Source: Astragalus membranaceus (taxonomy: Eukaryota > Streptophyta > Magnoliopsida > Fabales > Fabaceae). Taken from it: DNA of 64,000 nucleotides. The position numbers and the translations under genes were made by a program. Below, in pieces: positions 22,297-35,100 of this stretch (position 1 is its first letter; each line of letters starts with the position of its first letter). The stretch is taken from assembly GCA_039519185.1 (NCBI GenBank), contig CM076847.1, positions 28,207,251 through 28,271,250 of the forward strand, written 5' to 3'. Under the pieces are notes generated by a model that saw nothing but the letters and a program-made list of their open reading frames with translations, was not told the origin of the DNA and searched no databases.

Positions 22297-25008
22297 TGTA
22301 ACACCCTAAAATATTTAATTAATTTATTTGACTAAGTACTTAGGAATTTAAATTAATTAATTGAATATAATTAATTATTAGAAATTATATTAATCTGTGT
22401 AGGTGGTATTAGGAGATGGAGGCACCAAAGTAGATAGACTTGGGCTTAAGTGAGAAGCCCAAGCCCACGAATCTAGTCATATGCGAAGTGAACAAGCGCC
22501 TAGGGGGTTAGGGTTTGTTGTGATCATTTGCGAAATTGAGAATAGAGAGGAAGAGAGAAGAGAGGCGCGCCGTTGGAGAGGAGAAGAAGAGAAGAGAGGT
22601 CGCGCCACCAAGAGAGGAAATGATCGTGATTCCGTTGCCGTAGTCCCGTTCGTGATCGTCTCGGAGGCTCCTACTCTTCGAATACGAGGTTAGGGGAGCT
22701 CTATCCTTCCATCTAATAGATCTCATGATAGGTCCTAGATCTAGGGTTTTAGACTATATCCTTGATGCATGCCATGTTTCTTGATGTTTCTTGATGTTTC
22801 TTGATGTTTCTTGATGCTCTTGATTTGTCCTTGATGATGAATTTATACATACATATGTATATGCATATATGCGAATTGATTTACTATTTGAACATAGATA
22901 TGACGTGATCTATGCGTTTGTTTTCATGATGATGGCACTTGTGTGTTCATGAAATTGCAATTGGGTGTGTTGGATGCTTGAAGGTTCGCATATGTGTGTG
23001 CATAGGCGCCTAGGGTGCCATAGTGTTGATGTTGATAATGAGTAAAATGATTTTGATGATGTGAATAAAGTTTGATTTTGGTGGTTGGAATTTTGGGTGT
23101 GTCAAAAAGTATATTTTGATGTTTTGAAATTGGCAAAAGTTGGTTTTTAGGTGTTTTTGATGTTGCTGGAAAACTGGCTGTGTTGCGCAGGATGTTGCCT
23201 CTGCGCCAGTTTTTGTGTGCTGTGTTGCGCAGAATGTTGCCTCTGCGCCAGTTTTTATGTCTGGGTGTGTTGCGCAGGATGTTGCCTCTGCGCCAGTTTT
23301 TGTGTGCTGTGTTGCGCAGAATGTTGCCTCTGCGCCAGTTTTTATGTCTGGGTGTGTTGCGCAGGATGTTGCCTCTGCGCCAGTTTTTGTGTGCTGTGTT
23401 GCGCAGAATGTTGCCTCTGCGCCAGTTTTTGTGTCTGGGTGTGTTGCGCAGGATGTTGCCTCTGCGCCAGTTTTGTGGCACTGTGTTGCGCAGGATGTTG
23501 CCTCTGCGCCAGTTTTTGTGTGCTGTGTTGCGCAGAATGTTGCCTCTGCGCCAGTTTTTGTGTCTGGGTGTGTTGCGCAGGATGTTGCCTCTGCGCCAGT
23601 TTTGTGGCACTGTGTTGCGCAGGATGTTGCCTCTGCGCCAGTTTTCAGCAGTGTTGCCTAATTTTTCCCAAACTTGTTTTTAACGTAACTTTTGACTTGG
23701 GACTCCGTTTTTGACGATTCCAAGTGCGTTGAAAACCATATTTCAGTGTCTGTGTGATTGTCCAATTTTAAATGCAGTGACCCAATTTTCTGAAAATGGT
23801 TGGTTGTGGCCTAAGTGCCCGTGGCCCTGTGTCGTTGGGAGATGACCTGTGCTGTAATGTTTTTCTAGAAACTTGTAACTTATTTAGTGCCCTGTGGGTG
23901 TTGCTGAATGGGCGCCATGTGGCTGCCCCGGTGTCTCTAGTGATGTTTTTGAGTTAAATGACTGTTTTGCCCTTAGTGGCCAATATTATTTATAATGGCG
24001 TGTAAATGACTGTTTTGCCCTTGGTGGCTAATATTAATTATAATGACGTGTAATGACGATGATGCCTTGGTGGCTAGTAATTGACGTTTTGCCCTCAGTG
24101 GCTATTGTTTGAGTTGATGATATTTTATGTGTAATTGACGATGAAACCCAGTGACGTTTAAGGCCCGAGAGGCTAAGTGATGTTAAGGTCTAAAAGGGCC
24201 AAGTGACGTTGTGTGTAAACTGTGAATTGGCAGGTGCAGTGCTTCTTGTGAGCAAACTGGTAAGTGACGGGTCATATAGTTGACTCTGATTTTGGGTATT
24301 TGTGTATTTGTGTGTTTGTGAGTGGTGCATGTCATAGTGTCTCATGCCCCATATGCATAAACCCAGTGACGTTTTGAGGCCCATTTGGCTAAGTGACGAT
24401 GAGGCCTTAAGGGCTAAGCGACGTTTGTGAAAAGGTACCTCATGTATATGCCCGCGAGTGGGTTGCATTTCATATGCCTACATGACATGAGATGAGTTAT
24501 TGTAAGTGATGTGAATGATAATTGTGATGTGAATAATTTAGAGCTGTGACTTGACTTATGTACTTATCATATTTTCTATTATATGGATTGAAATGATGCT
24601 CACCCTTTCCTGTTTGAATGTTACCCCCGTGTTGGTAACATGCAGGTGATTCCCAGTGAAGGCCTTAGCTTCACTTCTTGAGTCGAGTCGTCATGCTCTG
24701 ATACGTAGCACCTGGGGGGATGTATTTGATGCTTGGCTGATGTGCTTAGATTTTTCTTTTTCTATACTGTTGATGTGTTGATTAACTTTTCCGCTGCGTT
24801 GATGTTGGATTTTATGACGTAGTTTCGATGTTTTGAGGTCTCCCTATTGTGGAGTGCTATGTATTGCACCTTTGACGACGTACTATTTTATTTGAGACTT
24901 GAGGTTTTATTTTGACGTATGTGTGACACCCTCGTGGTGGAATCGAAAATGATTTTTGAACTCTGATTTTCTTAATTAAAAAAAAGGGTAGAAAAAGGGG
25001 GTGTTACA
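22297..25008 (+). repeat. El-5 3' LTR (2712 bp)
   Basis: It begins TGTAACACCCTAAAAT after the PPT and ends GGGGGTGTTACA before CCGCA. It has the same layout as the 5' copy, including an 11-unit minisatellite (about 23178-23643) and TGCTCTGATAC at 24694-24704. It differs by base changes and small indels, such as the CTAA insertion near 23812. Confidence 0.92.
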
Positions 25009-25013
25009 CCGCA

Positions 25014-25203
25014 CGCCAAACTTCACTTTGGAAAGTTCAGTCCCTTGCAGTAGATCCATCAATTAATCCTTTGGTGCTTATTCGCAATGTGAAAAACAGT
25101 CAACAGTCACCTCATTTTCATATTCGTATTCACGTTTGACTTGTCAAACAGAATCACATAATACTATCTCCTTGTTAACCTTCACAAAGGAGAGGTTAAC
25201 AAA
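25014..25203 (-). other. El-4 spacer next to El-5, no recognisable gene
   Basis: This is the continuation of 16109-16998 on the other side of El-5. The integrase should be here on the minus strand but only unrelated A/T-rich sequence is seen. Confidence 0.5.
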
Positions 25204-25614
25204 CTAATACATCGCCACTAATACATCTGCTTTATATTCTGTACACACTGGAGTAGAATATAAACTTCGGTGTGCTTCCTCTAACACTTGCCTTTTATTG
25301 TTCTCATCATCGGGCGCACAGATTCTACCGTTGAAACAACTGACTCCATCACTATCTATGGTAAAATCTGGAAATACCTTTTGTGATTGTAGCTTCACAT
25401 CAACTTCGTATGCTAAGCGAATAGAATCCCTCAATGAACTGGAGATCCTCATATGGCTCAACACTAATCGGTTCTTCCTTGATCTTGCATTCAAATTGAA
25501 GTCCCTAAAGGACTCCAACAATTTCATTTCATGCATCATAAACTCTGCTATGTGAATGGATTTCCTACTTAGTGCATCAGCTACAACATTAGCCTTTCCC
25601 GGATGATACTTCAA
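25204..25614 (-). pseudogene. El-4 RNase H end and start of integrase zinc finger
   Basis: The minus-strand frame begins KYHPGKANVVADALSRKSIH, the end of RNase H in this family, and runs through the tether to LEEAHRSLYS, the first half of the integrase HHCC finger. It then degenerates and stops. In El-2 the same region continues into the second half of the finger and the catalytic core; here that is absent. Between 25614 and 25689 roughly 100 bp of the RNase H core is deleted relative to El-2. Not functional. Confidence 0.88.
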
Positions 25615-25688
25615 TTCGAAGTCATAATCCTTCAGAAATTCAACACACTTCGCTGCCTGCTATTCAGTGCATACACAATAGCTGCCAA

Positions 25689-26342
25689 TTACAAATCATG
25701 AGTCGGATAATTCTCCTCATGAGTCTTCAATTGCCTGGACGCATAAGCTACCTCTTGTTGATTCTGCACAAGAACACCTCCTAAACTCTTCCCAGAAGCA
25801 TCGCCGTAAATTTGGAATTTCAAAGACGGATCCGGAAGAATCAGGAATGGAGCAGAAGTCAACCAAACCTTCAATTCTTGAAAACATTCTTCACAATCAG
25901 CATCCCACGTAAACGGTTGACCCTTTCGAGTTAACCGAGTAAGTGGAAGAACTAATTGTGAGAACCCTTGAATAAATCTCCTGTAGTAACCGGCTAGACC
26001 CAAGAAACTTCTGATCTTTTTGACTGATGTTAGTCGCTCCCAGTTTAACACCGCTTCCATTTTACTGAGATCTACGGCAACTTCCAATTGGGAAATCACA
26101 TGTCCCAAAAACTTCACTTCAGGCATCCAGAAATCACATTTCGAAGGTTTCAAGTACAACTTATTTTCTCGGAGTACTTTCAGAACAATGCGGAGATGTT
26201 GGACATGCTCCTCAATGGTGTTAGAGTACACCAAGATATCATCAATGAATACTACTACAAACTGATCCAGGTAAGTATGGAAAACCATGTTCATGTAATC
26301 CATTAATACCGCTGGAGCATTAGTCAAACCGAAGGGCATCAC
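25689..26342 (-). pseudogene. El-4 reverse transcriptase C-half and RNase H start
   Basis: The frame of 217 codons opens with MPFGLTNAPAVLMDYMN and includes the catalytic FIDDILVYS, FLGHVIS, FLGLAGYYRRFI and the RNase H start (YGDASGKSLGGVLVQNQ), ending NYPTHDL then stop. Relative to El-2 it has SDASGKG changed to GDASGKS. The frame is closed by the RNase H deletion. The preceding RT segment is in another frame. Confidence 0.9.
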
Positions 26343-26433
26343 TACGAACTCGTAATGTCCATACCTAGTACGGAAGGCTGTCTTCGGAATATCTAAGGCT
26401 CTAACTCCTAATTGATGATAACCTGACCTCAGA

Positions 26434-26631
26434 TCAATTTTTTTTTTTTGAAAACATCACGGCACCTCGAAGTTGATCCAGCAATTCATGTATCCTTGGA
26501 AAAGGATATTTGTTCTGGATCTTCACTTTGTTGAGTTGTCGATAATCAATACACAATCTCCAACTTCCACCTTTCTTCTTGTCAAGCAACACCGGAGCAC
26601 CCCATAGAGAAGCGCTCGGTCGAATGAATTT
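26434..26631 (-). pseudogene. El-4 reverse transcriptase N-part, split by El-6
   Basis: The minus-strand frame carries KFIRPSASLWGAPVLLDKKKGG, LCIDYRQLNK, RIHELLDQLRGA and VMFSKK. An A-run on this strand (plus strand T-run near 26440) breaks the frame before KIDLRSGY. Upstream the gene is cut by El-6. Its preceding codons (ESMLKN) are found 19 kb away at about 45786-45810. Confidence 0.88.
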
Positions 26632-26921
26632 TGTTCTGGAGTGGGCTCGAAGGCCAATTCGTCCAACAGGCCCATCGCGGCCCAATACCTGACTTGCTCC
26701 GCAAGATGCGGCCGGCCCCGCAAAAACCGCAACGGCTAGAACGCCAACATTATATATACCACACCAGCATGTGGCTTCAGGTACGTTTTACTCACCTTGT
26801 GACCACCTGCCCGTTGAAACACCTCTGACTTGAGCGTTGGAGTGCCTTTGCAGGTACCACCCGCGTGCGGATCAAAACTCGGTCCTTCATCCCAACGACC
26901 GAGCAACATCATCAGGCAGCA
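26632..26921 (+). repeat. El-6 5' LTR (290 bp matched, possibly ~319 bp)
   Basis: It starts TGTTCTGGAGTGGG, contains a TATATATA box (26751-26758), and matches 45494-45783 throughout. The PBS-like TGGCGACCACAGTGGG starts only at 26954. Either the LTR ends at CAGCA (26921) with a 32-nt gap, or it truly ends near 26951 and the 3' copy lost its last ~30 bp. Confidence 0.8.
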
Positions 26922-26953
26922 AAAACCCATCGTATTGATCAGGTACGATCAAT

Positions 26954-26970
26954 TGGCGACCACAGTGGGA
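26954..26970 (+). promoter_or_regulatory. El-6 primer-binding site candidate
   Basis: TGGCGACCACAGTGGGA begins with TGG, as expected for a tRNA CCA complement, and lies between LTR and gag. It is not the initiator-Met type used by the chromoviruses here. The tRNA identity is not resolved. Confidence 0.5.
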
Positions 26971-26997
26971 GGCCCGAGCGCTATTCCACATCAAACC

Positions 26998-28419
26998 ATG
27001 CCGCCACGCCAGAAACGCACTTCTTCCAGGCTCAACACCTCTGGGCAGAACCGACCCCAACGGACCCCAGAGGGCATGCCTGTTACAGTTCATGAATCAC
27101 AAGATGAGCCTCGCCAAGAACCCTCAGTGCAGGGCGGCCGCGGGCCAGTTACCCAGCCAGCCCCGCAACTACCGGCCGAGCTGGCCGAAGCCGGAATCCC
27201 AGAAGCATTGCCAGAGCATGTGACACAAGCACTCATACAAATTCTGAAGCAAAAGAATCAAGTGATCGCTGATCGAGACGAACTGATCGAACGCTATGAG
27301 AGAGGGTCGATCTCGATCCGCCCGCGTGCGGACAGCGGTCACCGAGGCCAACCATCTCGGCCTCATCGCTCACCACCAAGAAGAGAAGCTCCTCCTCGTC
27401 GAGGCGTATCCCGACGCAATCCTTCAAGAAGGGCGATCGTTCACAGGTCGTCCCCCTCATCGAAGAAGTCGCCACCGTTGTTCCCCCGAAGAAGATTACG
27501 ACTATGCTGACTCAAGCTACCGACCAGAGTCAGAAAGGTCGCCAACAAGATACTCGTCCAACGAGTCCTCAGGATCCCGCCGATCAAGAAGCCGGTCGTG
27601 GGATTCGTATGAGGAGTTTGACGACTACCGCAACGGGGAGATTCGAGATGTCTCCCGTGCCGTCAGCCGACCTAGAAGGAACTATTCAGAGCGGCCCAGA
27701 AGACGGTCGTCGTCGCATGTTCCACAATATCATCGACCTCCTCCAACTGCTGACAGATTCCTTGGTCAGCCGGTCGGCCTTTACGGTTTGCCCGTCGACC
27801 AAACTTATGCCGCCATGCAGCCCTACGGGCAGAATCTCGCCCCGACCGGACAAGGCCCTTTCACCAGCGAAATCAGGCGTTATCGCATCCCAAGGGACCT
27901 GAGGAAGCCCCCAAACCTTAACAAATTTAACGGCCGCGGGGATCCAGATAAACACCTCATGTACTTCAACAATTACTATAGCTATAGAGAGCTAGGACGG
28001 ACGATGAAGTGCAGACTTTTTCCTCAGTCGCTCGAAGGTCGGGCATTAGAATGGTGGGAATCCCTGCGTCCCAACTCTGTCTCTTCTTGGGAAGGTCTTG
28101 TGGCAATGTTCTTGGCCAACTACACAGCCAACCATTGTCAGTATCGTTATGAAGAGCACTTGGACTCGGTCGTCCAAGGAGAGAATGAACCATTGAGGGA
28201 GTTTATCGATCGGTTCATGACAGAGGCTGATACAGTCCGCAACCTATCAGATACGGATAAGCTGAAGTATCTCAAACGTGGTATAAGAAAGAACCACAGA
28301 TTTGCTGAAGAGTTCTCATTGAACCGCTACTACGACCTCGGCCTGTTCCTTAGAAGGGCCAACGACCATATGGGCTATGAAGAGCAATTGGCTGCAGACA
28401 AGGGCGCCCGCGCGCGTCC
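26998..28419 (+). pseudogene. El-6 gag (capsid), frameshifted and interrupted by El-7
   Basis: The ATG at 26998 starts MPPRQKRTSSRLN. A helical heptad-like segment follows (QALIQILKQKNQVIADRDELIERYERG) and then Arg/Ser/Pro-rich sequence. Near 27430-27480 the frame changes by one base and continues as SPEEDYDYADSSYRPESERSP, then the retrotransposon capsid domain (LNKFNGRGDPDKHL, LFPQSLEGRALEWWESL, FLANYTANHCQYR, EPLREFIDRFMTEAD). At 28419 the El-7 solo LTR breaks the gene, which resumes in the same frame at 32105 once one CGTCC is removed. It would assemble virus-like particles in an intact copy. Confidence 0.87.
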
Positions 28420-31400
28420 TGTCATACCCCAATTTTGTCCGGCATAGGTCAAAACCCTAATTTTCCACAAAAAATAAATTGGTGGAAGAATGAAGAGCAT
28501 CATGCATTGCATTTTGGGTCCTAGAAGCCATTCCAAGGTCTTTAAAATCATTTTTAGGGTTGGAATGCACTTTTTAAGCGAAATTAGGGTTTTTGGGACA
28601 AAAAGGGCATTTTGGTCATTTCACTAAAATAAACAATTTCTCCGTAAAAACCATTATACATCTCTTGAGGAATTTATGTGAATCCCAGTGAGTATAGTTG
28701 TGTATTTTTTGTGCATCATGGGAGTATTTTTGGCATGAAATTCGGTTTTTGAACAAAAGGGTAAAATGGTCATTTCCTTTGGAGTGGGGTCAACAAATCA
28801 ATTTTGGGATTGGTGAGATCATAAAATTCGGAGCCCAATCATTGAATCATGGGACATGGCCCAAAATGGCAAGAATTTAGAAGAATTATCTTGAAAGGAA
28901 TAATCAATATTCCTTTGAATTTTGAAAGGTCAAGTGTAGTACAATAGTACAAGTTGCAATTCCACTCACTCTCTTTCCTAGGTGCTGCGAATTTAGCTCA
29001 ATATCAGCCCACATTTTCTGTTTTCTCATACCCATGATCCTTGTGAAATGATCCATAGCCATTGATTAAAATTTTTGATCAAATCCTAGGCTATAACTCA
29101 ATGTAAAAAGACCCAAATGCCCTCAACAATTTTTGCTCTCCAAAAAACCACCCCCAAAACCGTGTGTACTCCTTCATAACCAGCTCATTTGTGCTTCTTG
29201 AATGCCCCTAATCCTTGTGCATTTCAATCCAAACCATCCATTCAAAATTCTATCTCAAATCCTAGTGGTTTGCAAAAGCACAATGTCACAAATACCCTTT
29301 AAAATGGCCTTCACATAAAAGCCCAAAATTGGAGAGGCTAAAGGACTCTCATTTTTCTAACCTAGATCAGAATACTCTCCTTCTATTCCTCTCATTCACG
29401 CCTCCATTCATCCCTCTCAACCTCCATAGTCACTTCTTACTTCCTTCCTCCATTTCTTCACCAAAAGCACTCCAAACCTAAAGATAACACAAAATCCTCA
29501 CTCCATTTCATCATATCTTTCCATTGCACACTTCATTTTTGTGATTTGAACGAGAGAAGGGTTAGCTTCTGAAGCTCACAAAGTGGTTAAAGAGGAAGCT
29601 TGAAGTTCTTGGTTGATTTGTTCTTCTCTCTTTCTCCTACACTAGTTTCTAGCTTGATTTTGGGGTGAGCTTCTAAACCTTTGCTCCAAAATGTAGACCC
29701 ATGCCTTATTTATGTTGTTCATCTCATTTCCATCATGATATGTGTTTGAATCTTGTGAAATGCATGCTTGATCATGTTTGATTTTATGGATTTAAGATGA
29801 ACTATGCATATTTGTTGATTTTAGGGTTTTAAAATTTGTTTTTGGGTAAAAAATGGCTTCGGCCTTGAGCTAAAATTTTGGGGTTTTGCTTGTTAATTGT
29901 TGTTCTTCATGTATTCATGTGATTGGTTGGAGTTTGATGAAGAAATTTGTGGATTTGGGGTATGTATAGCTTCGGGTTAGCTAGGGTTTCCTAGTGCATC
30001 TTTTGATTTTTGCTTACTTTTTATATATGTGTTGAATAATTTGGAAATGAGTTGTTTGAATCTTTAAATGATGGATATGCCTCTGTTTTGAGCCCCCAAT
30101 TGGTAGGGTTTGCACTTGTGTTAATTGTTTGCAATTTGAATCACGATCCCATAATGAATTGTGTCGATTTTAATGAGTTTACCTTGTTAAATTGTATGTA
30201 GTAGTCTAGGGATTGGCTTGAATTAGCTAGGTTTTGGTAAATTCTTGTTATTCTCTTGTGAATGTATGATGTTTGGGTCTTGATTGTGGTTTACAAATGA
30301 TTGAATTTGAGTTTTGCATGTGGTTCATGCTAGGTTATATCACTTGTTGCAAAATATTGTTGCGTGCACAATTGGTTGTGAGCTAATGTGTAAGTTTTGG
30401 CATGAAATTTTGATGAGGATTTGAGCATATAGCATTCGGCCAAGGGCCACTTTTTTTGGTATATTTTGTGCTTCAAATTTTATCACTTTGATCTCATTTG
30501 AGTAAAATAAGATGGTGCGATTGGGTTTAGTTATTTTTCACTTTTACTTTGATTTTTACCAAAAGATAAAAAAAACATTTTTACTTTTTACCAAAACTCA
30601 AAAACATTTTTCCTTTGCATACTTTGTTGATGATTAGGTGATATGATCTAACCCTTATGCCTAGTGCATATCCCAAGTGTTGGAGATCCCCTAAAGTGAC
30701 TCAACATTGCATTTTTATACCTTACTTCATGATCAATCATTTATCTCTTGTTGATGATTTAGTAATATGACTTGACACTTATGCCTAGTGCATTTTCCAA
30801 GTGTTGAGGATTACTTTAAAGGGATTCAACTCTTGCATATATTTTAGCATTAAAAAATTTGGTAAAATGACTAGACACTTATGCCTTTGTGCATTGTTAA
30901 TAAGTGTCAAGGATTACCAAACGAAACTTAACTCTTGTGCTTCTATTGTTGATCATTAAATGATTCAATGAGCTACCCTTTTGCAATTGATTAATGCTTC
31001 ACCTTTGCGTGACCATTTCTTATGGCAACTTGTAATTAATTTTGACCATTACATATTTATGCATATTGCTTGTCTCTTGGATTTGTAATGCTTGCATGAA
31101 TTGTAATGATTTGTATATAGGCTAGGGATTGGTATGTCGATTGAAATGTCCTACTTGTTTTCCAAAACCCCTTTTCCAAATCAAATTCTTTTTCTTAACT
31201 TATTTCAAATCAAGAGTCAAATGTTTTTTTTTCCAAATAAAAAAAAAACCTAATGCATTTTTCTTAAATAAATCATTAGCCATCACTCGAAGCCTTTGCT
31301 TGTTTGATCGCTAATGAGGAGTTATTAGTGGTAGTCACTCGAAGCCTTTGCTTGTTTGACTATTATGAAAGCTCCCACACCTTAACTAAACACAAACAAA

Positions 31401-32099
31401 ATTCCAATTTCAAAAACAACACGAGCTATTGGTGATAATTATTACCGATGCTCGCCCTTTTTCAAAATGATTTCAAAAAGATAATAAAACGTTGTTACTT
31501 GTAATCACTCGAAGCCTTTGCTTGCTTGATTACCGGTTTCGACTCTTTCCTTTCGAGTTAGTAATGAACGCCACTCGAAGCCATTGCTTGTTTGGTATTC
31601 GTGAACACTTGAGTCTTATTTCAAAAACTCAAAAAAAAACGCTTTCAAAACCAAAAGACTAGAACTACGTAGCTTTGATCCCTCTTCCAGAGAGGGTACG
31701 TAGGAGCGGGACGTAACCCGTCAAGCACCCTTTTAAAAATCTTTGTTTTGTTCCGCTTTTCAAAGATACCAAAAATATTTTTCTTCTCAATAAAACCGTT
31801 TCTCAAACGAAATAAAAAGAAAGGAAGTAGAACAAAAATCATTTCAAGTCAACTTTTTCTAAGCCACATATCAAAGTTAATGGTTCCCTTTCGGTAGAAA
31901 GGAGGTGCGGGGTGCTAATACCTTCCCCGTACCTAACCGACCCCCGAACCTACATCTCAATGTTTTCGAAAGACCATCCGCCTTTTTCAAAAGACTTTTT
32001 CCAATGTTTTAGTCTTTAAAAATAAATATTGGTGGCGGCTTCAAAAATTTCCACATTGTACATTGAGAAACCGAAACTGGGATTTTTCGGGGTGCAACA
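28420..32099 (+). mobile_element. El-7 solo LTR (3680 bp), Ogre/Tat-like, TSD CGTCC
   Basis: It starts TGTCATACCCCAATTTTG and ends TTTTTCGGGGTGCAACA, flanked by perfect CGTCC at 28415-28419 and 32100-32104. There is no PBS, PPT or gene inside. Length, termini and the GGGTGCTAATACCTTCCCCGTACC block near 31910 resemble Ogre-type LTRs as I know them. Internal features are a CT-rich stretch (29340-29480), three degenerate ~115-bp repeats (30650-30930) and four CACTCGAAGCCTTTGCTTG motifs (31284-31594). Confidence 0.85.
31284..31594 (+). repeat. Four dispersed CACTCGAAGCC motifs in El-7
   Basis: CACTCGAAGCCTTTGCTTGTTTG occurs at 31284 and 31336, with one- or two-base variants at 31506 and 31572. 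Each is followed by a variable A/C-rich stretch. Confidence 0.8.
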
Positions 32100-32104
32100 C
32101 GTCC

Positions 32105-35100
32105 CAAGGAAGAGAATGGCAGGCCGGTCAAGGGGCAAGAAAACTACCGTGACAGTAAGCCCGAGCACCGGCCCAAGAAGTACGAGCATCGTACGAAGTT
32201 GAACACTCCAATCGCGCAGATCTTCACGGAGTGCCAGAACGACGAGTTCACTGGTGTAAGGCGACCTGATCCTCTAGTGTTGAAGAAAGGAGGTAAGCCC
32301 ACCAAGAAATACTGTAGATACCACAAGAGTAAGGGGCATGATACCAATGACTGTATGGCCCTAAAAGATGACATAGAAGATCTCATACAGAAGGGCAAGT
32401 TGAGGCAATATGTCAAAGATGAAGGTAACGACCGCCCTGACCAAAGAGCCGTTGGCCAACCTGCCAATGACAGAGGTAAAGCGATCGTCAACTCAACGGT
32501 CGAGCAAGCCCGTAACAATTCTGAGGAAGAGGGCGACCCCAGGCAGTCGAAGGGCCGCAATGTAGCCATGGTCATCCATGGAGGTAATCCGTTGGATATC
32601 AGAGAGTCCAACAAGGCAATGAAGAGGAAGTGGAATGAACTCATGATGGTCGGCTCAACTTCAGCCCCACGGCCAGCCTCGAATAGGCCGCCCATTTCCT
32701 TTGGGGACGAAGACTTGCTCGATGGCAAAGTCAATAATTACGTTCCTTTGGTAGTATCGGCCGTAATGGCCAACACTGAGGTCAGAAGAATACTGGTCGA
32801 CCAAGGGAGCTCGGCCGACATCATGTTTGAGGAACTAATTGACAAGTTAAACGTGGACAGGAGCGAAATTATTCCACAAGCAGTACCAACCCCATTGACC
32901 GGGTTCAATGGGGCGACCACATACCCTCGGGGGACGATAGAATTACTTGTTACTTTTGGAGATGATACGAACGGCAGCACGTCGTACAGGACGGTTAGAA
33001 CGACGTTCTTAGTTCTGCCCATCAGATCGTGTTACCACTGCATCATTGGCCGCCCTACACTGGGAAAATTGGAGGCCGTAGCCTCAACTGTACATTTGAA
33101 GATGAAGTTCTACAGTAAAAGCGACCAAGTTGTGACAGTAATGGCCGACATGGAAGCGGCCATGAGGAGCCATTTCCTCTATCAAGAGATTTGTGATATG
33201 GAGGCAGTAAATGCTAAACCTCAGAATCCCGGAGTTGGGCATCAGGTCAATGTGGCCGACCTGGATGCCCGATACGACCCAGATAGCGACCCTGAGGACG
33301 ACGACGACGATTTAGCCCGCGAGCTAAAGAATAAGCTGAAGAGACCCGAGCCCCACGGGAAATTGATCGATGTTCAGTTATCGGACGACCCAACCAAGAC
33401 AGTTAAGTTGGGGAGCGACCTACCTGAACAAGACAAGCAAGATCTCATCACCTGCCTCAGGGATTACACAGACCTTTTCGCATGGCGGGCATCAGACATG
33501 CCTGGGATCCCAATAGAGATTGCTTGCCACCAACTGTCAGTCGATGAGACAGCCAGACCGGTCTCTCAAAAGAGACGCTCTCAGAGCGAAGAGAAAGCAT
33601 TGGCGGCCGAACAGGCTGTTGACGACCTCATCAAGGCTAATTTCATTGAAGAAATTAAGTATACAACTTGGCTTTCCAACGTCGTGTTAGTGAAGAAGAA
33701 AAATGGTAAGTGGCGCATGTGCGTCGACTATACCGACCTGGATAAGGCATGCCCAAAGGACGCCTTTCCCCTGCCAAACATTGACAAACTGGTCGACGGG
33801 GCTGCGGGCTACAAACTCCTATCTTTTTTAGACGCCTATTCAGGTTACAACCAAATCACTATGTACCCACCCGATCGGCATAAGACCGCGTTCATGACCG
33901 ATCGTGGAAACTTTCAGTACAAGGTGATACCTTTTGGTTTGAAGAACGCCGGAGCGACCTATCAAAAGATGATGAATAAGGTCTTCAGGCGGCAGATCGG
34001 TCAGATATCAGAGGTCTACTTGGATGATATGATCATTAAAAGCAAGACCGACCGAGACCATATTGACGACCTAAAGGAAATCTTTGAGGAAGCAAGGAAG
34101 AACTCCTTGAGGTTGAATCCCGAGAAGTTCACCTTCGGAGTAAGGGCGGGCAAGTTCCTGGGCTTCCACTTAACAGAACGAGGGATAGAAGCAAACCCTG
34201 ACAAATGCAAGGCGGTCGCTGACATGAGGCCGCCCACTACGAAAAAAGAAATTCAGCAGCTGAATGGCATGGTCGCTGCCCTGTCACAGTTTATACCTAA
34301 ATCAGCGTGCAAATCTCTTCCACTATTCAAGCTCTTGAAGAAGGAGGTCGAGTTTGAATGGACCGACCAATGCCAGCGAGCATTGGACGAGCTGAAGGCG
34401 GCACTCACCAACCCGCCCATCATGACCAAGCCACAACCAGGGGAGACGCTTTACTTATACTTGGCCATAACAGACGAGGCCATGAGCGCTGTTCTCGTAA
34501 GAGAAAGCGACCTGAAACAGAACCCGGTCTACTTCATCAGTAAGGTATTTCAAGGCCCAGAGATCAGATACCAGAAGATTGAGAAGCTAGCCTTAGCGTT
34601 ACTTGTGGCCACCCGCAGACTGCGCCCTTATTTCGTGGCCCATCAGGTCGTGGTGAGGACCGACCAGCCTATCAGGCAAATTCTTCACCGACCTGACCTA
34701 GCAGGGCGTATGATCAAGTGGGTTGTAGAACTCAGTGAGTTTGGGATCAAGTTCGAATCTAGATCGGCCGCTAAGGCCCAAGTGTTGGCCGATTTCATTG
34801 CTGAGATGACTCCAATACCGGATGATCAGGCCATCACGACCTGGACTTTGCACGTAGACGGATCCTCCAACAGCAAAGGAAGTGGGGCCGGTCTGATACT
34901 TGAGAACTCGAAAGGACTTACAGTTGAGGTGTCATTAACTTTCGCATTTCACACTTCAAACAACCAGGCCGAGTATGAAGCGTGCATTGCCGGGCTACAA
35001 CTTGCCAAAGAATTCAACGTCGACCGTGTTGAACTTCACTCTGACTCTCTACTGGTAGTCTCCCAAATTCAAGACCTATACGACGCAAAGGACGATGTCT

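Larger units (their letters stand above)
16999..25008 (+). mobile_element. El-5: gene-less LTR retrotransposon (8.0 kb), TSD CCGCA
   Basis: Two ~2.7-kb LTRs (16999-19706 and 22297-25008) flank a 2590-bp internal region with PBS and PPT but no gag or pol. The TSD is CCGCA at 16994-16998 and 25009-25013. Some 30-40 differences between the LTRs are visible by eye, so it is older than El-8. This matches the class of large non-autonomous (LARD-like) elements. Ends and leader are shared with El-8, marking one family. Confidence 0.92.

Noticed and set aside
32144..32734. 196-aa minus-strand frame opposite El-6 gag, and similar frames opposite RT and integrase
   Set aside because: Shadows of the well-supported plus-strand polyprotein with no recognisable motif.
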